Shown in pieces: positions 54,055 through 64,000 of a stretch of DNA of 64,000 nt. Where the stretch lies: assembly GCA_021801025.1 (NCBI GenBank), contig JAJYYK010000009.1, positions 33,623-97,622 on the forward strand, given 5' to 3'. A program made the position numbers and the translations under genes. Source of the DNA: Pseudomonadota bacterium (lineage in GTDB: Bacteria > Pseudomonadota > Gammaproteobacteria > Burkholderiales > Sulfuriferulaceae). Position 1 is the first letter of the stretch, and each line of letters opens with the position of its first letter. Below the pieces are notes generated by a model. It saw nothing but the letters and a program-made list of their open reading frames with translations, had not been told where the DNA came from and made no database searches.

Positions 54055-54076
54055 ACCGTGCCTTGCAAGGCACGGT
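54055..54076. repeat. 22-bp perfect palindrome between nirK and nirV
   Basis: ACCGTGCCT (54055-54063) and AGGCACGGT (54068-54076) are symmetric around TGCA; the whole 22 bp read the same on both strands. A second small stem (GCCAA/TTGGC) lies about 25 bp further along the transcript. No T-run, so attenuation or mRNA stabilisation rather than full termination. Confidence 0.8.
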
Positions 54077-54118
54077 CAGAAAGGGATGCATATGCCCCAT
54101 CCCCTTGTTGCCAGGCGA

Positions 54119-55591
54119 TTATGGCTTCGCTGCAGTATTGGTACGAACGGCTTTAACCTCTGCGGGCAGAATAGTGCCGCCTTTGTTATTAAAGTTGTTC
54201 AGCACATAGGTCAGTACGTGTGCGATTTCGTCATCGTTGAGCTGGGCTCCAAAAGACGGCATCTGTGATTCGTAGCCTGTACTGTTGACGGTGATCTTGC
54301 CGCTCAGTCCATGTAACACGAAACCGATTGCGCGTTTTGGATCCGCATTGAGGAAGTCCGACATGGCTAATGGTGGGAAAGCACCTGGCAAACCCATGGC
54401 ATCGGCTTGATGACAGGCAGCACAAATTTGTCCGAATACTCTTTTCCCGTCAGCCATGGCATCATTTTCCGCTGGCATTTCATGTGCAGGCAGTGCTGCA
54501 ATCGGGGAAGTGTTGTTGAAGGGTCCGCTGCTTATTTTGTTGTACAGCGATGGGTTGGCCGCACCCTGTACGACCAATTGACCCAGCGCACCCTGCATGA
54601 AAGCGCGTGTGATTGAATGGTCTACCAGCAGATAGGTACCGGGCACCAGTGTCCTTAATTCGATGGTGGTCGCGCCGCCCGCAGGGATCAAGGTCGTCTG
54701 CACATTGTGGTTGATCAGCGTGCCGCCTTCGACATTGGCATTGTCAAAAATCTGGCCGATGATATGGAAACTGGACACCAGGTTAGGTCCACCATCGCCA
54801 ACAAACAGGCGTACACGATCACCCACCCTGGAAGTCAGTGCGTTAGCGCCCACCAGAGACCCTTCGCGACCATTGAACAAGACATAGGTGGGTTGTTCCA
54901 GCAGCATTTTTTTCATGTCGAAAGCCTGCAAGCCGGGAGCATGATAATTACCTTCGGTATAAAAATCGCCTTGTACCACATAATACTCATGTTCCACTTT
55001 TGGCAAACCTTGTGGTGGTTCAACCAGAATCATACCGTACATGCCATTGGCGATGTGCATGGGAACCGGTGCGGTTGCGCAATGGTAAATGTATAACCCT
55101 GAACGCATCGCTTTGAATTCAAAGACGCTTTCATGCCCAGGCGGGGTCACCGACACCGCTGCACCGCCGCCCGGCCCCATGACCGCATGCATGTCAATGT
55201 TGTGAGCCATGTGCGAGCCAGGGTCGTTTTTCAAGTGCATCTCTACTGTATCGCCTTCACGTACGCGTATCATTGGCCCAGGCGTGCTGCCGTTGAAGGT
55301 CCAAAAATTGTAACGCACGCCATCGGCAATTTCCTTGACTACTTCTTTGGTTTCCAGGCGCACAATCACACGCGCAGGGTAAGTGCGGTGGATAGGCTGC
55401 GGTACGCCTGGTGGCGCGACCAGTATTTCTTCAATCGGCGCGCCACGTGGGGGACCCAAATCACCGGCCTCACGTCCATTCGTTAATTTGGCTGTTGCGT
55501 CATCACTCGCAAAAGTGAGTGGTGAGGCGGCGTTGATCAAAGTCATCACTGCCAAGGCTATTACAGTGTGTAAGTGTCTTGTGTATTTCAT
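54119..55591 (-). CDS. nirK: Copper nitrite reductase NirK with C-terminal cytochrome c domain
   Basis: 490 residues. A signal peptide is followed by two cupredoxin domains: type 2 copper His in HNIDMHAVMGPGGG, type 1 residues in YHCATAPVPMHIANGMYGMI, and the second-domain FHIIGQIFD and DHSITRAFM. After about residue 390 a cytochrome c domain begins, with CAACHQ and a late axial Met in YESQMPSFG. It reduces nitrite to NO; the fused haem can feed electrons directly to T1 Cu. Three-domain NirK proteins of this kind are known. Confidence 0.96.
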   Translation of the reverse strand: MKYTRHLHTVIALAVMTLINAASPLTFASDDATAKLTNGREAGDLGPPRGAPIEEILVAPPGVPQPIHRTYPARVIVRLETKEVVKEIADGVRYNFWTFNGSTPGPMIRVREGDTVEMHLKNDPGSHMAHNIDMHAVMGPGGGAAVSVTPPGHESVFEFKAMRSGLYIYHCATAPVPMHIANGMYGMILVEPPQGLPKVEHEYYVVQGDFYTEGNYHAPGLQAFDMKKMLLEQPTYVLFNGREGSLVGANALTSRVGDRVRLFVGDGGPNLVSSFHIIGQIFDNANVEGGTLINHNVQTTLIPAGGATTIELRTLVPGTYLLVDHSITRAFMQGALGQLVVQGAANPSLYNKISSGPFNNTSPIAALPAHEMPAENDAMADGKRVFGQICAACHQADAMGLPGAFPPLAMSDFLNADPKRAIGFVLHGLSGKITVNSTGYESQMPSFGAQLNDDEIAHVLTYVLNNFNNKGGTILPAEVKAVRTNTAAKP

Positions 55592-55668
55592 GATATGCGG
55601 CTCCCCGAGGGTTAAGATAAATTACCTCAATACTGGTTGTAGCCTATAAGCCCGATTTGACCCTGTCC

Positions 55669-55682
55669 TTGATCTGGGTCAA
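55669..55682 (-). promoter_or_regulatory. FNR/Dnr-type box of nirK
   Basis: TTGATCTGGGTCAA fits TTGAY-N4-RTCAA. Its centre is 31 bp from TATAGG on the minus strand (55647-55642), a 4/6 -10. Confidence 0.85.
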
Positions 55683-55738
55683 GAATGGTAATTTTTTTGT
55701 TTTACAAGAATCTGGAGTTTGATTGCTAATCACCAGAA

Positions 55739-57550
55739 TTAATGTGTCAGTTGGGCATACAGCAAAGGCAATCTGGTGGGCAGTTCCGACGGTTTACGAA
55801 TAATAATGAAACTGTCCTTGCCAAAAATATGCGGCAGGTATTCCTGTGCGTCCTGATCGACGGTGACGCAAAATGGTCGTAAACCCTGTTGTCGGGCTGA
55901 GATGAGTGCTTTACGCGTGTCTTCAATGCCATAACGACCTTCATAGTGGTCCGCATCGTTGGGTTTGCCATCGGTGAGCAACAATAACAGGCGTTCGCGA
56001 GATTTTTGTTGTCCCAGAATATCTGATGCCTGGCGTATGGCCGCGCCCATGCGAGTGTAATAAGCCGGATTGACCTGTTGAATGCGACCGCGCACGACAT
56101 CATCATAATCTTCGTCGAAAGCTTTTAAGGTCTGAAAGCGTATATCGGTGCGTTGTTTGGAGCTGAAACCATATAATGCAAAGCGGTCGCGACTGACAGA
56201 CAGTGCCTCGGAAAACAGAAACAGGCTATCCCGAATCACATCAATGATGCGTTTTCCTTCACTAACCCATGCTTCGGTGGATAAAGACAGATCGGCCAGC
56301 AGCAGGCAGGACAGATCGCGTTCACGCTTGCGTTGATCAATATAAAAACGGGATTCGGTGCCGGAACGGTGTGCGACATGCCGAATGTATGGTTCAATAT
56401 CAATGTCTTTCCCCTCCGTCTGCCCCTTAAAACGCAGACGAACAGGTTGTAAAGCGCTGAACTGGCGCTGCATGTGTTGCTTGTCGCGTTTCAGGTACTC
56501 GGGCAATGCACAGGGTGGCGCATCCGTCATGGGGATGTGGTGAATCCGGCATTGGTCCGGATTCAGGGTATGTGTTCTGTAATCCCATTCGGGCTGCACG
56601 CTGTCGCCACTCAACGAATGTGTGTTGCGTTCGGCAGCGGACAAGTCCAACGACATGCGCAACTTCCTGGCGATACTTTTTTGGTCGCGGGCAATGCTGA
56701 TGACATCCAGATCATCTGCAGCATGAGCGAGGTTTTGATCTTCGTTGTCCTGGGTTTCATGCTCGACTTTGGCGTATTCGGTCCAACTGAAAATGGATTC
56801 GGGACGAAACAACAAGAGGCCGCCTTGTCGGGCTGGAAGTTCTTCGTGCTGGGCCAGCCTGCGTTTTTGATCAGACTGTAGCGTGCTAGCAGTTTGGGAT
56901 GATTGCTCGGGCGATGGATGCGCCCGGCCGGATACTGCGGTGGTCTGGTCAGGGCGCAACCACAGCAAAACAGGATGTGGCGGGTAGCGTGCGGGCGGAA
57001 GCGATATGATGCTTCCCGGTTGGAGTAAGGCATTACGGATGGCTTGTTCCTGTTGCGCCTCATCGGGCGGTAACTGTCTGGGGTCTGGGCGACGTGCAAT
57101 TTCGGCTTCAACCAAACGATGATAACGTGCCGCTAACCCGGGGTAGGTGTGCGTGATAGCCAGCACCGCTGCCTGGTTTCTGATCAACCAAACTTGATCT
57201 GGCTGCGGGTCTACAGCGCACAGCGCAACTAGCCAGAAATACAGATCAAGGTTCAGTGCTGTTGTGGGATAAACGTCGATTAAAGCGGGTAGTCGCAACG
57301 CTTCACGGTCCACCCAGGCCAGATCAGCTTTGCTGGCGCGTCCCGCCAGGCGCTCAAGTAATGAACGTTTGGCACCATGACGCGTTGCTGCGCCCGCCTG
57401 GACCGCAAGGCCAGCTTCACCGCCCAGTGCCCGGAACAGCAGTGCGACATCGCGGGTGATGTCAGACAATTCAACGGCCGCTTCCGGATGGTTGCGTGCC
57501 GCCAGGCGATTGATCAGTTTGTGCCACGCGATGCCGACCTGCTCTTCCAT
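55739..57550 (-). CDS. norD: NorD, von Willebrand factor A protein for NO-reductase activation
   Basis: 603 residues. A large helical N-terminus, then a vWA domain with the MIDAS residues in LADLSLSTEAW and LLLTDGKPNDADH. NorD works with NorQ in insertion of the non-haem iron of cNOR. No membrane segment. It lies 15 bp after norQ. Confidence 0.92.
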   Translation of the reverse strand: MEEQVGIAWHKLINRLAARNHPEAAVELSDITRDVALLFRALGGEAGLAVQAGAATRHGAKRSLLERLAGRASKADLAWVDREALRLPALIDVYPTTALNLDLYFWLVALCAVDPQPDQVWLIRNQAAVLAITHTYPGLAARYHRLVEAEIARRPDPRQLPPDEAQQEQAIRNALLQPGSIISLPPARYPPHPVLLWLRPDQTTAVSGRAHPSPEQSSQTASTLQSDQKRRLAQHEELPARQGGLLLFRPESIFSWTEYAKVEHETQDNEDQNLAHAADDLDVISIARDQKSIARKLRMSLDLSAAERNTHSLSGDSVQPEWDYRTHTLNPDQCRIHHIPMTDAPPCALPEYLKRDKQHMQRQFSALQPVRLRFKGQTEGKDIDIEPYIRHVAHRSGTESRFYIDQRKRERDLSCLLLADLSLSTEAWVSEGKRIIDVIRDSLFLFSEALSVSRDRFALYGFSSKQRTDIRFQTLKAFDEDYDDVVRGRIQQVNPAYYTRMGAAIRQASDILGQQKSRERLLLLLTDGKPNDADHYEGRYGIEDTRKALISARQQGLRPFCVTVDQDAQEYLPHIFGKDSFIIIRKPSELPTRLPLLYAQLTH

Positions 57551-57565
57551 GTGTAGGGACTCCTG

Positions 57566-58402
57566 TTATGAATCGCAGCGAACCTGGCGATCGAAGACTG
57601 CCTGGACCACCACCATCAATGCACGGGTAATTTCCGGTTCGTCGGACAAACATTCCACAATCGCCACACGGCATGCGGTTTGCGGGTCGCAACCGCTGGC
57701 GATCAGTTTTGCCGCACCTACAATTAAACGTGTACCTGGCGCTTCTTCCAGATCATGTTCAGCAACGTTGCGCAAGGCATTGGCAAGAACAACAAGCTGT
57801 TTGGCCGCAGCTTGATGAATGCCAGATTCCATCATCACAATTTCGGCTTCACGGGCGGGTTCCGGAAAACCGAAAGCAAGAGACACGAAGCGTTGGCGGG
57901 TACTGGGCTTTAACCCTTTGAGCAAGTGTTGATAACCGGGATTATAAGAAATCACCAGCATAAACTCAGGCGGTGCAGACAAAATTTCCCCCGTGCGTTC
58001 TATGGGCAAGATTCTTCGGTCATCAGATAATGCATGAAGTACCACGGTGGTGTCTTTGCGTGCTTCCACCACTTCATCCAGATAACAAATACCACCGTGA
58101 CGCACTGCCTGGGTGAGCGGACCGTCCATCCAATAGGTGCCGGATGCATCAATCAGGTGACGTCCCACCAAATCTGAAGCAGACAGGTCGTCATGACAGG
58201 AAATGGTATACAAAGGGCGTTTAAGGCGTGCCGCCATGTGTTCGACGAAGCGGGTTTTACCACAGCCGGTGGGTCCCTTGATGAGTATCGGCAGGCGGTT
58301 ACGGTACGCAAGCTCAAAGAGGGTGATCTCATCTCCATTTGGCGTATAAAACGGGATGTCTTCTGGTAATCTGGCGGTGTGGAGGGTCGGATTGGCGGAC
58401 AT
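57566..58402 (-). CDS. norQ: NorQ, MoxR-type AAA+ ATPase
   Basis: 278 residues. Walker A in IKGPTGCGKTRFVEH near residue 37, Walker B in GICYLDEVVEARKDT, sensor 1 and EFMLVISYNPGYQ. A partner of NorD that remodels NorB to load iron. Followed by norD, preceded by norF. Confidence 0.95.
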   Translation of the reverse strand: MSANPTLHTARLPEDIPFYTPNGDEITLFELAYRNRLPILIKGPTGCGKTRFVEHMAARLKRPLYTISCHDDLSASDLVGRHLIDASGTYWMDGPLTQAVRHGGICYLDEVVEARKDTTVVLHALSDDRRILPIERTGEILSAPPEFMLVISYNPGYQHLLKGLKPSTRQRFVSLAFGFPEPAREAEIVMMESGIHQAAAKQLVVLANALRNVAEHDLEEAPGTRLIVGAAKLIASGCDPQTACRVAIVECLSDEPEITRALMVVVQAVFDRQVRCDS

Positions 58403-58423
58403 TGTGAATACTCCTGATTTGGG

Positions 58424-58726
58424 TTATGCGCGAAGGTAGGCGAAGGCAATAATGCTGCCAACAGTCAACAGATAGAGGGCCATGACCAGGCGCCACACCC
58501 AGTGCGCATGACGCAAGCCCATGAATTCGCTGGTTACAAGATGACCTTTTATCAGCGTGAGTCCCAGTACCGTGAACATAAGCACATTACCCGAGACGGT
58601 TGCACCCAGCCTGAACGAAAGAGTGGTGAGCCCGAGCAGGATAAGCCAGGTCAGGGTGGCGCGACGAATCACCCCTGCAGAATGCCTTCGTCCCTTGTCC
58701 TGTGGTGCGGTGCGTGACAGTTCCAT
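58424..58726 (-). CDS. norF: NorF-like small membrane protein (COX4 family)
   Basis: 100 residues with three membrane helices, including LTWLILLGLTTLSFRLGA and WRLVMALYLLTVGSIIAFAYL. The prokaryotic cytochrome c oxidase subunit IV pattern (IKGHLVTSEFMGLRHA) fits NorF. Its role in the NO-reductase cluster is accessory and not well defined. Confidence 0.82.
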   Translation of the reverse strand: MELSRTAPQDKGRRHSAGVIRRATLTWLILLGLTTLSFRLGATVSGNVLMFTVLGLTLIKGHLVTSEFMGLRHAHWVWRLVMALYLLTVGSIIAFAYLRA

Positions 58727-58858
58727 TTTTTAACCTGAACAGGATAATTTAACGTGTAATGCATTCATTCGCTGAGTAACAGATAAAACTATAAAAATAC
58801 CCGACATATCCCTCCCTTTACAAATAAGTGGTTATTAACCAAATTCAGATACACGGAT

Positions 58859-59446
58859 TCAATGAATAACATACACCAACGCAAACAGAATGATCCAAAC
58901 CAGATCCACCATGTGCCAGTAAGAACCGCCGGTTTCCACGCCTGTATGGTGTTCGGCGCTGTAACGTCCGGTATAAGCCTTGTAAGCCACGACAGCAAGA
59001 ATCACCATGCCCATGACCACGTGCATGAAATGAAAAAAGGTCAGTGACAAATAGAACATGTAAAACAGATTGGTGGACAAATTGATGCCATGCACAAAAT
59101 CCTGGTGAAACTCGGCGAGTTTGAGCCATAAAAAGCCGCCGCCCAAACCCAATGCACCACTCAACCAATATCCACAGGCCTTGTTAAGACCAGCTTTGAT
59201 TGCCTGGTTCGCGCGCACCACGAAATAGCTACTGGTCAACAGAATCAAGGTGTTGGCAAAGCCATTGTCGCGATTAAGCGTGAGCTGTGATACATTAAAC
59301 AACGTCACATGGCTACTCCGGGCAAAAGCATATGCAGCGAAGAGAATACCAAACACCACCAATTCAGCAAAAATGAAAATCCAGATGGCCAAGTCCCCCG
59401 GCAAACTTTGCGCTGCATCGGCATCATCGTTGATATGGAGAGACAT
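58859..59446 (-). CDS. norE: NorE, cytochrome c oxidase subunit III-like protein
   Basis: 195 residues with five membrane helices. It carries FFHFMHVVMGM and ETGGSYWHMVDLVWIILFALVYVI, which mark the COX3 family. NorE is required for, or raises, NO-reductase activity in related organisms. Confidence 0.9.
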   Translation of the reverse strand: MSLHINDDADAAQSLPGDLAIWIFIFAELVVFGILFAAYAFARSSHVTLFNVSQLTLNRDNGFANTLILLTSSYFVVRANQAIKAGLNKACGYWLSGALGLGGGFLWLKLAEFHQDFVHGINLSTNLFYMFYLSLTFFHFMHVVMGMVILAVVAYKAYTGRYSAEHHTGVETGGSYWHMVDLVWIILFALVYVIH

Positions 59447-59531
59447 GGTATGAACCAGATTAAAATAAGTACATTGAAACTCATAAAAGTGTAATGGGCA
59501 GAAACATCTCTACCCATTACACGATATATGC

Positions 59532-60941
<1,410 letters not shown>

Positions 60942-60971
60942 TTAATTTAATGGCGTGGGTATGTTATTCAA

Positions 60972-61397
60972 TTAACCTTCGATATTGGGCGGCCATTTAT
61001 TGGTGTCAATGTTGGAAAGCCATTGCAGATAAGCGGTGACGTCGTTGAGCTGATCATCATTGAAATGGAAGTTGGGCATTTGCCTCCTTCCTGGCGCACC
61101 TGAAGGTTGTGAGCGTATCCACGCCTTGATAAAATCGGGCCCCCGGCGTTTGTAGACATTTCCGAGCTCTGGCGCATAATAGGCACCTTCGCCATTAACG
61201 GTGTGGCAACCGATGCAGTCATTCGTATCAAACAAATACTTGCCGCGAAGTACGGACGGCGTCAAGTTCACCGCATGATCACGAATAGGAATTTGTTGAA
61301 ATGAGTCATACGCGAGCAGTAAATAAATAACGAGAAAAAAACCTGCTCCGCCGAGAAAAATATTACGGGCCATGGCCTTGGTAAACACTTGTTGCAT
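60972..61397 (-). CDS. norC: Nitric-oxide reductase cytochrome c subunit NorC
   Basis: 141 residues from the ATG at 61397, preceded by AAGGAG. One N-terminal membrane helix (NIFLGGAGFFLVIYLLLAY) and a periplasmic haem c domain with CIGCHT; the MPNFHFNDDQLNDVTAYLQW block provides the axial Met. It passes electrons from periplasmic donors to NorB. First gene of the nor operon, divergent from narX. Confidence 0.95.
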   Translation of the reverse strand: MQQVFTKAMARNIFLGGAGFFLVIYLLLAYDSFQQIPIRDHAVNLTPSVLRGKYLFDTNDCIGCHTVNGEGAYYAPELGNVYKRRGPDFIKAWIRSQPSGAPGRRQMPNFHFNDDQLNDVTAYLQWLSNIDTNKWPPNIEG

Positions 61398-61463
61398 GTT
61401 CGACTCCTTGGTTGTTGGAAAATTGTACAAGTTATGTTTTACAGAGAAAATAGCAACGATACC

Positions 61464-61477
61464 TTGATCTTGGTCAA
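61464..61477 (-). promoter_or_regulatory. FNR/Dnr-type box of norC
   Basis: TTGATCTTGGTCAA fits TTGAY-N4-RTCAA. Its centre is about 32 bp from TAAAAC (4/6) on the minus strand at 61441-61436. It lies between the divergent norC and narX starts. Confidence 0.85.
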
Positions 61478-61582
61478 GTTGGCGTAAGAATTGATTCATT
61501 AGAATGAAGCTATCTCGCGGGGCTGTCATGACAAAACATGCGTCCTATGCGATAGATAAACTGGGCTAATTTCCACCAAATT

Positions 61583-63508
61583 ATGCGATATCACTGGTCA
61601 CTTTCCACCAAACTCGCCCTGTTCACCGGGGTGTATTTGATATTGTCCTTATTCTGCGTCGGCGGAACATTATGGGTCTCTTCAAAGCTGGAAGGTGGTG
61701 CGGCAACCGTCAACGAAGCAGGTCGATTGCGCATGCAAACCTATCGTATTGCATTGATTGGCTCAACACACCACGGAAACCGGGAAATTACTCATGAAAT
61801 AGATCGGATGCAGGCGAATTTTAATTTGCTGCGTTCCGGCAATCCGTCCCGACCATTGCTCACGCCCTGGGATGCAACGATTCGTCAGCGCTTCATCGTT
61901 GTCGAGTCGCAATGGCAACAACTTCAAAAACGGTGGCGCGATCCAATGAAAACCCAACCAGTCAGTCAAGTTGAACTGGGCGGCTTCGTTGAGCAGATTG
62001 ATGCCTTTGTGGCTGCAATCGTCAATCGGCTGAACTTTTGGACATCCACATTACATCTGCTGCAAATGGGGTTGGCAGTCCTTGTCATCATCGGTGCAAT
62101 GCTGATGTTCTACACCAGTTACCTGTTTGTACTTAATCCAGTGGGTCGGCTCAGCCGGAGTGTGTCGGCACTCAAAGAAGGAGATTACAGTACTCGCGTC
62201 GAGGTCAACTCTACCGACGAACTGGGTGATCTGGCTCAAGCCTTCAACCACATGGCTGAACAATTACAGGCTGTCCATGCCGGTCTGGAAGAACGTGTGC
62301 GACAAAAGACTGCGGATTTACAGGCTGAGCAGCAGCGGTTGACAGCACTCTATGAAGTGAGTGCTTTGGTGTCAAAAGCACAAAGCCTGGACGAGTTGGC
62401 ACATGAATTCACTGCGGCAGTACAGCACATCACCGCAGCAGACGCTGCATTGATGCGTTGGACCGACGATGCTACCGGACGCTACCTGCTGCTTGCAGCC
62501 GAAGGGGTGCCACAGATTATTACCGACGATGAGCGCTGCCTGATCGCTGGCAACTGTCATTGTGGACAAATGCACGCTGATACTGAACCGCAGGTCATAC
62601 AATTCCGTAAATCGGGGGAACCGGGGAAATTTCCCGATGATGCCTGCGTAAACGAAGGATTTTCTACCCTGCTCAAAGTGCCAGTGTCCACCCAAGACCG
62701 TTTACTCGGTGAAATCGACCTGTTTTATCGCGCCCATCACACCATGGATCAAGCACAACGCGCTCTGCTTGAAGCGCTTGTCGCACATCTTGCTGCGGCC
62801 ATGGAAAGCCTGCGTAGTGCAGCACTGGAGCGCGAGAGCGTCGTAGCGAAAGAACGCAATCTGCTTGCACGCGAGTTACATGACTCTATTGCCCAGGCAC
62901 TGGCATTCATGAAAATCCAGTTGCAATTGTTGCGCTCGGCATTGAAATCCAACAACAGCGCGCGGATCGATATCGTTGTAAATGAACTTGACATCGGAGT
63001 ACGTGAAAGTTTGGCCGATGTGCGTGAACTTCTATTGCACTTTCGTACCCGTACTCAAGAACAGGACATCGAGCCTGCTTTACGCAGCACGCTACAGAAA
63101 TTTGAACTTCAAAGCGGCGTACCCGTACACTTGCAATTTGATGGCTTTGGTCAGCCGCTGGACTCGGATATTCAGGTGCAAGTCCTGCATGTCCTGCAAG
63201 AGGCACTATCAAACATTCGAAAACATGCCCAAGCACGCCATGTTGATATGATAGTGAGCAGTTTACCGCAGTGGCGATTTGAAATTCACGATGATGGATG
63301 CGGTTTCAATACACAACAGCTTGGAGATGACCCGCGAATGCATGTGGGACTGCAAATCATGCGCGAGCGCGCCAACGCTATTGGTGCACGTTTGTGGATT
63401 GAGTCGCGACCCGGTGAGGGAACCCATGTGACCCTTGAGCTGCCCGAGTCGAAATCCTTGGCCACTTTAACCCAAAAAGGTGATTTGGAGCGAACACATG
63501 TCACCTGA
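61583..63508 (+). CDS. narX: NarX-type nitrate/nitrite sensor kinase
   Basis: 641 residues. Two membrane helices (about 9-31 and 155-180) flank a periplasmic domain that begins with the P-box EAGRLRMQTYRIAL, which binds nitrate in NarX. A HAMP linker, a central domain with a cysteine cluster (CLIAGNCHCGQ), and a HisKA_3 module with the phospho-acceptor His at residue 433 (ARELHDSIAQALAF) follow, then HATPase_c (DDGCGF). It would phosphorylate the narL product. Divergent from norC. Confidence 0.93.
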   Translation: MRYHWSLSTKLALFTGVYLILSLFCVGGTLWVSSKLEGGAATVNEAGRLRMQTYRIALIGSTHHGNREITHEIDRMQANFNLLRSGNPSRPLLTPWDATIRQRFIVVESQWQQLQKRWRDPMKTQPVSQVELGGFVEQIDAFVAAIVNRLNFWTSTLHLLQMGLAVLVIIGAMLMFYTSYLFVLNPVGRLSRSVSALKEGDYSTRVEVNSTDELGDLAQAFNHMAEQLQAVHAGLEERVRQKTADLQAEQQRLTALYEVSALVSKAQSLDELAHEFTAAVQHITAADAALMRWTDDATGRYLLLAAEGVPQIITDDERCLIAGNCHCGQMHADTEPQVIQFRKSGEPGKFPDDACVNEGFSTLLKVPVSTQDRLLGEIDLFYRAHHTMDQAQRALLEALVAHLAAAMESLRSAALERESVVAKERNLLARELHDSIAQALAFMKIQLQLLRSALKSNNSARIDIVVNELDIGVRESLADVRELLLHFRTRTQEQDIEPALRSTLQKFELQSGVPVHLQFDGFGQPLDSDIQVQVLHVLQEALSNIRKHAQARHVDMIVSSLPQWRFEIHDDGCGFNTQQLGDDPRMHVGLQIMRERANAIGARLWIESRPGEGTHVTLELPESKSLATLTQKGDLERTHVT

Positions 63509-63941
63509 AATTCACATTCTGCTAGTCGATGACCACAAGCTGTTTCGTCGCGGTTTAACGGCCCTGCTCGCCGAAACCCAGGATCTGCGTGTTGTTGGCG
63601 AGGCAGGTGATACGGGAGAGGCATTGCGGCTGACCTCCAAACTTCAACCCGACGTCATCCTGCTTGACAACCACCTGCCGGGAAATCGCGGCGTCGATGC
63701 GGTACAAAGCCTGCGCAAGGCCGCTCCTTCTGCACGAGTACTTATGCTAACAGTCGGTGATGACACTGCGGATTTGGGTGCCGCATTGCGTGCGGGTGCC
63801 AGCGGTTATCTGCTTAAAGCATGCGAGGCGAATGATCTCATCGATGCGGTGCGCCGTGCATATCGTGGTGAGGGAGATAAAGTCAAATCTGGTGTATGGC
63901 CAGTCTGTAACATGATGCGTCAGGCGGCGAGTTCCTGCTGA
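63498..63941 (+). pseudogene. narL: Truncated NarL-type response regulator (receiver only)
   Basis: The ATG at 63498 overlaps narX and has GGAG 7 bp upstream. The receiver domain is intact: LLVDDHKLFRRGL, phospho-acceptor Asp in VILLDNHLPG, and AGASGYLLKA. NarL similarity stops at RRAYRGE near 63877; the next 21 codons read an unrelated tail to TGA at 63939-63941, and the LuxR-type HTH is missing. The sequence from about 63878 looks like the end of a mobile element. The receiver alone could bind phosphate but not DNA. Confidence 0.75.
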
Positions 63942-64000
63942 ACCGGTTGATCGTCCTGCACCGGTTCACCGTCTTTGAAGGGAATCCCCTTCAGCAACAG
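63878..64000. mobile_element. End of an unidentified insertion element, cut by the window edge
   Basis: Sequence after 63877 no longer fits narL. A minus-strand frame entering from the right edge stops 42 bp from this junction, the usual distance from a transposase stop to an IS end. The family is not identified, and the terminal inverted repeat cannot be verified because the other end is outside the window. Confidence 0.5.
63920..64000 (-). CDS. C-terminal fragment of a putative transposase
   Basis: 26 codons before a TGA (63922-63920), open from the window edge, reading LLLKGIPFKDGEPV then an acidic, Gln-rich end. Too short to place in a family. The transposase interpretation rests on its position at the point where narL is broken. 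Confidence 0.35.
   Translation of the reverse strand: MLLKGIPFKDGEPVQDDQPVQQELAA

Overview
The window looks like a chromosome segment of a betaproteobacterium, probably Nitrosomonadales-like. This rests on the gene neighbourhoods thiS-thiG-trmB, ubiE-ubiJ-ubiB, birA-coaX-SPOR and pyrC'-pyrB-pyrR-ruvX-yqgE, a Coq7-type ubiquinone hydroxylase, a DUF2322 protein and moderate GC. No rRNA gene is present, so the genus is not resolved.

Bases 1-33 kb are housekeeping DNA: a pirin fragment, rlmJ, sbcB, tRNA-Gly, thiS-thiG-trmB, a gamma carbonic anhydrase, an NPPW-type methyltransferase, a patatin lipoprotein, an unknown heptad-repeat protein opposite mscS, tRNA-Phe, the SRP RNA, ubiEJB, a sodium:solute symporter with a ydcF-type gene, hsp20 behind a heat-shock-type promoter, coq7, dacB, a stand-alone cNMP-binding domain with a catalytically dead LMW-phosphatase homologue, birA-coaX-SPOR, mutM, a dynamin-like GTPase, an HDOD protein, the pyrimidine operon (with a metal-site-defective dihydroorotase), dnaB and alr.

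At 34.0 kb a tRNA-Arg(CCG) is followed by a small integrated element: tyrosine integrase, AlpA-like DNA-binding protein, Toprim primase-like protein and RepA-like ATPase. No cargo gene is recognisable, and the region up to about 39 kb is gene-poor and AT-rich.

From 39 to 63.5 kb the window is a denitrification region. Almost everything is on the minus strand: norC-norB-norE-norF-norQ-norD, nirK (with a fused cytochrome c domain)-nirV-sco, a Dnr/Nnr-like Crp-Fnr regulator, and nosZ-nosR-nosD-nosF-nosY-nosL followed by a coupled toxin/antitoxin-like pair, then a cytochrome c and a TlpA/outer-membrane pair. Together these encode nitrite to dinitrogen. Five TTGAY-N4-RTCAA boxes lie upstream of a hemerythrin gene, the small cytochrome c, nosZ, nirK and norC. 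Four of them sit about 30-32 bp from a plausible -10, and the local regulator carries the matching E-T-F-S-R recognition helix. A narX-type sensor kinase is divergent from norC. Its partner narL loses its DNA-binding domain at the right edge, where a mobile element appears to begin.
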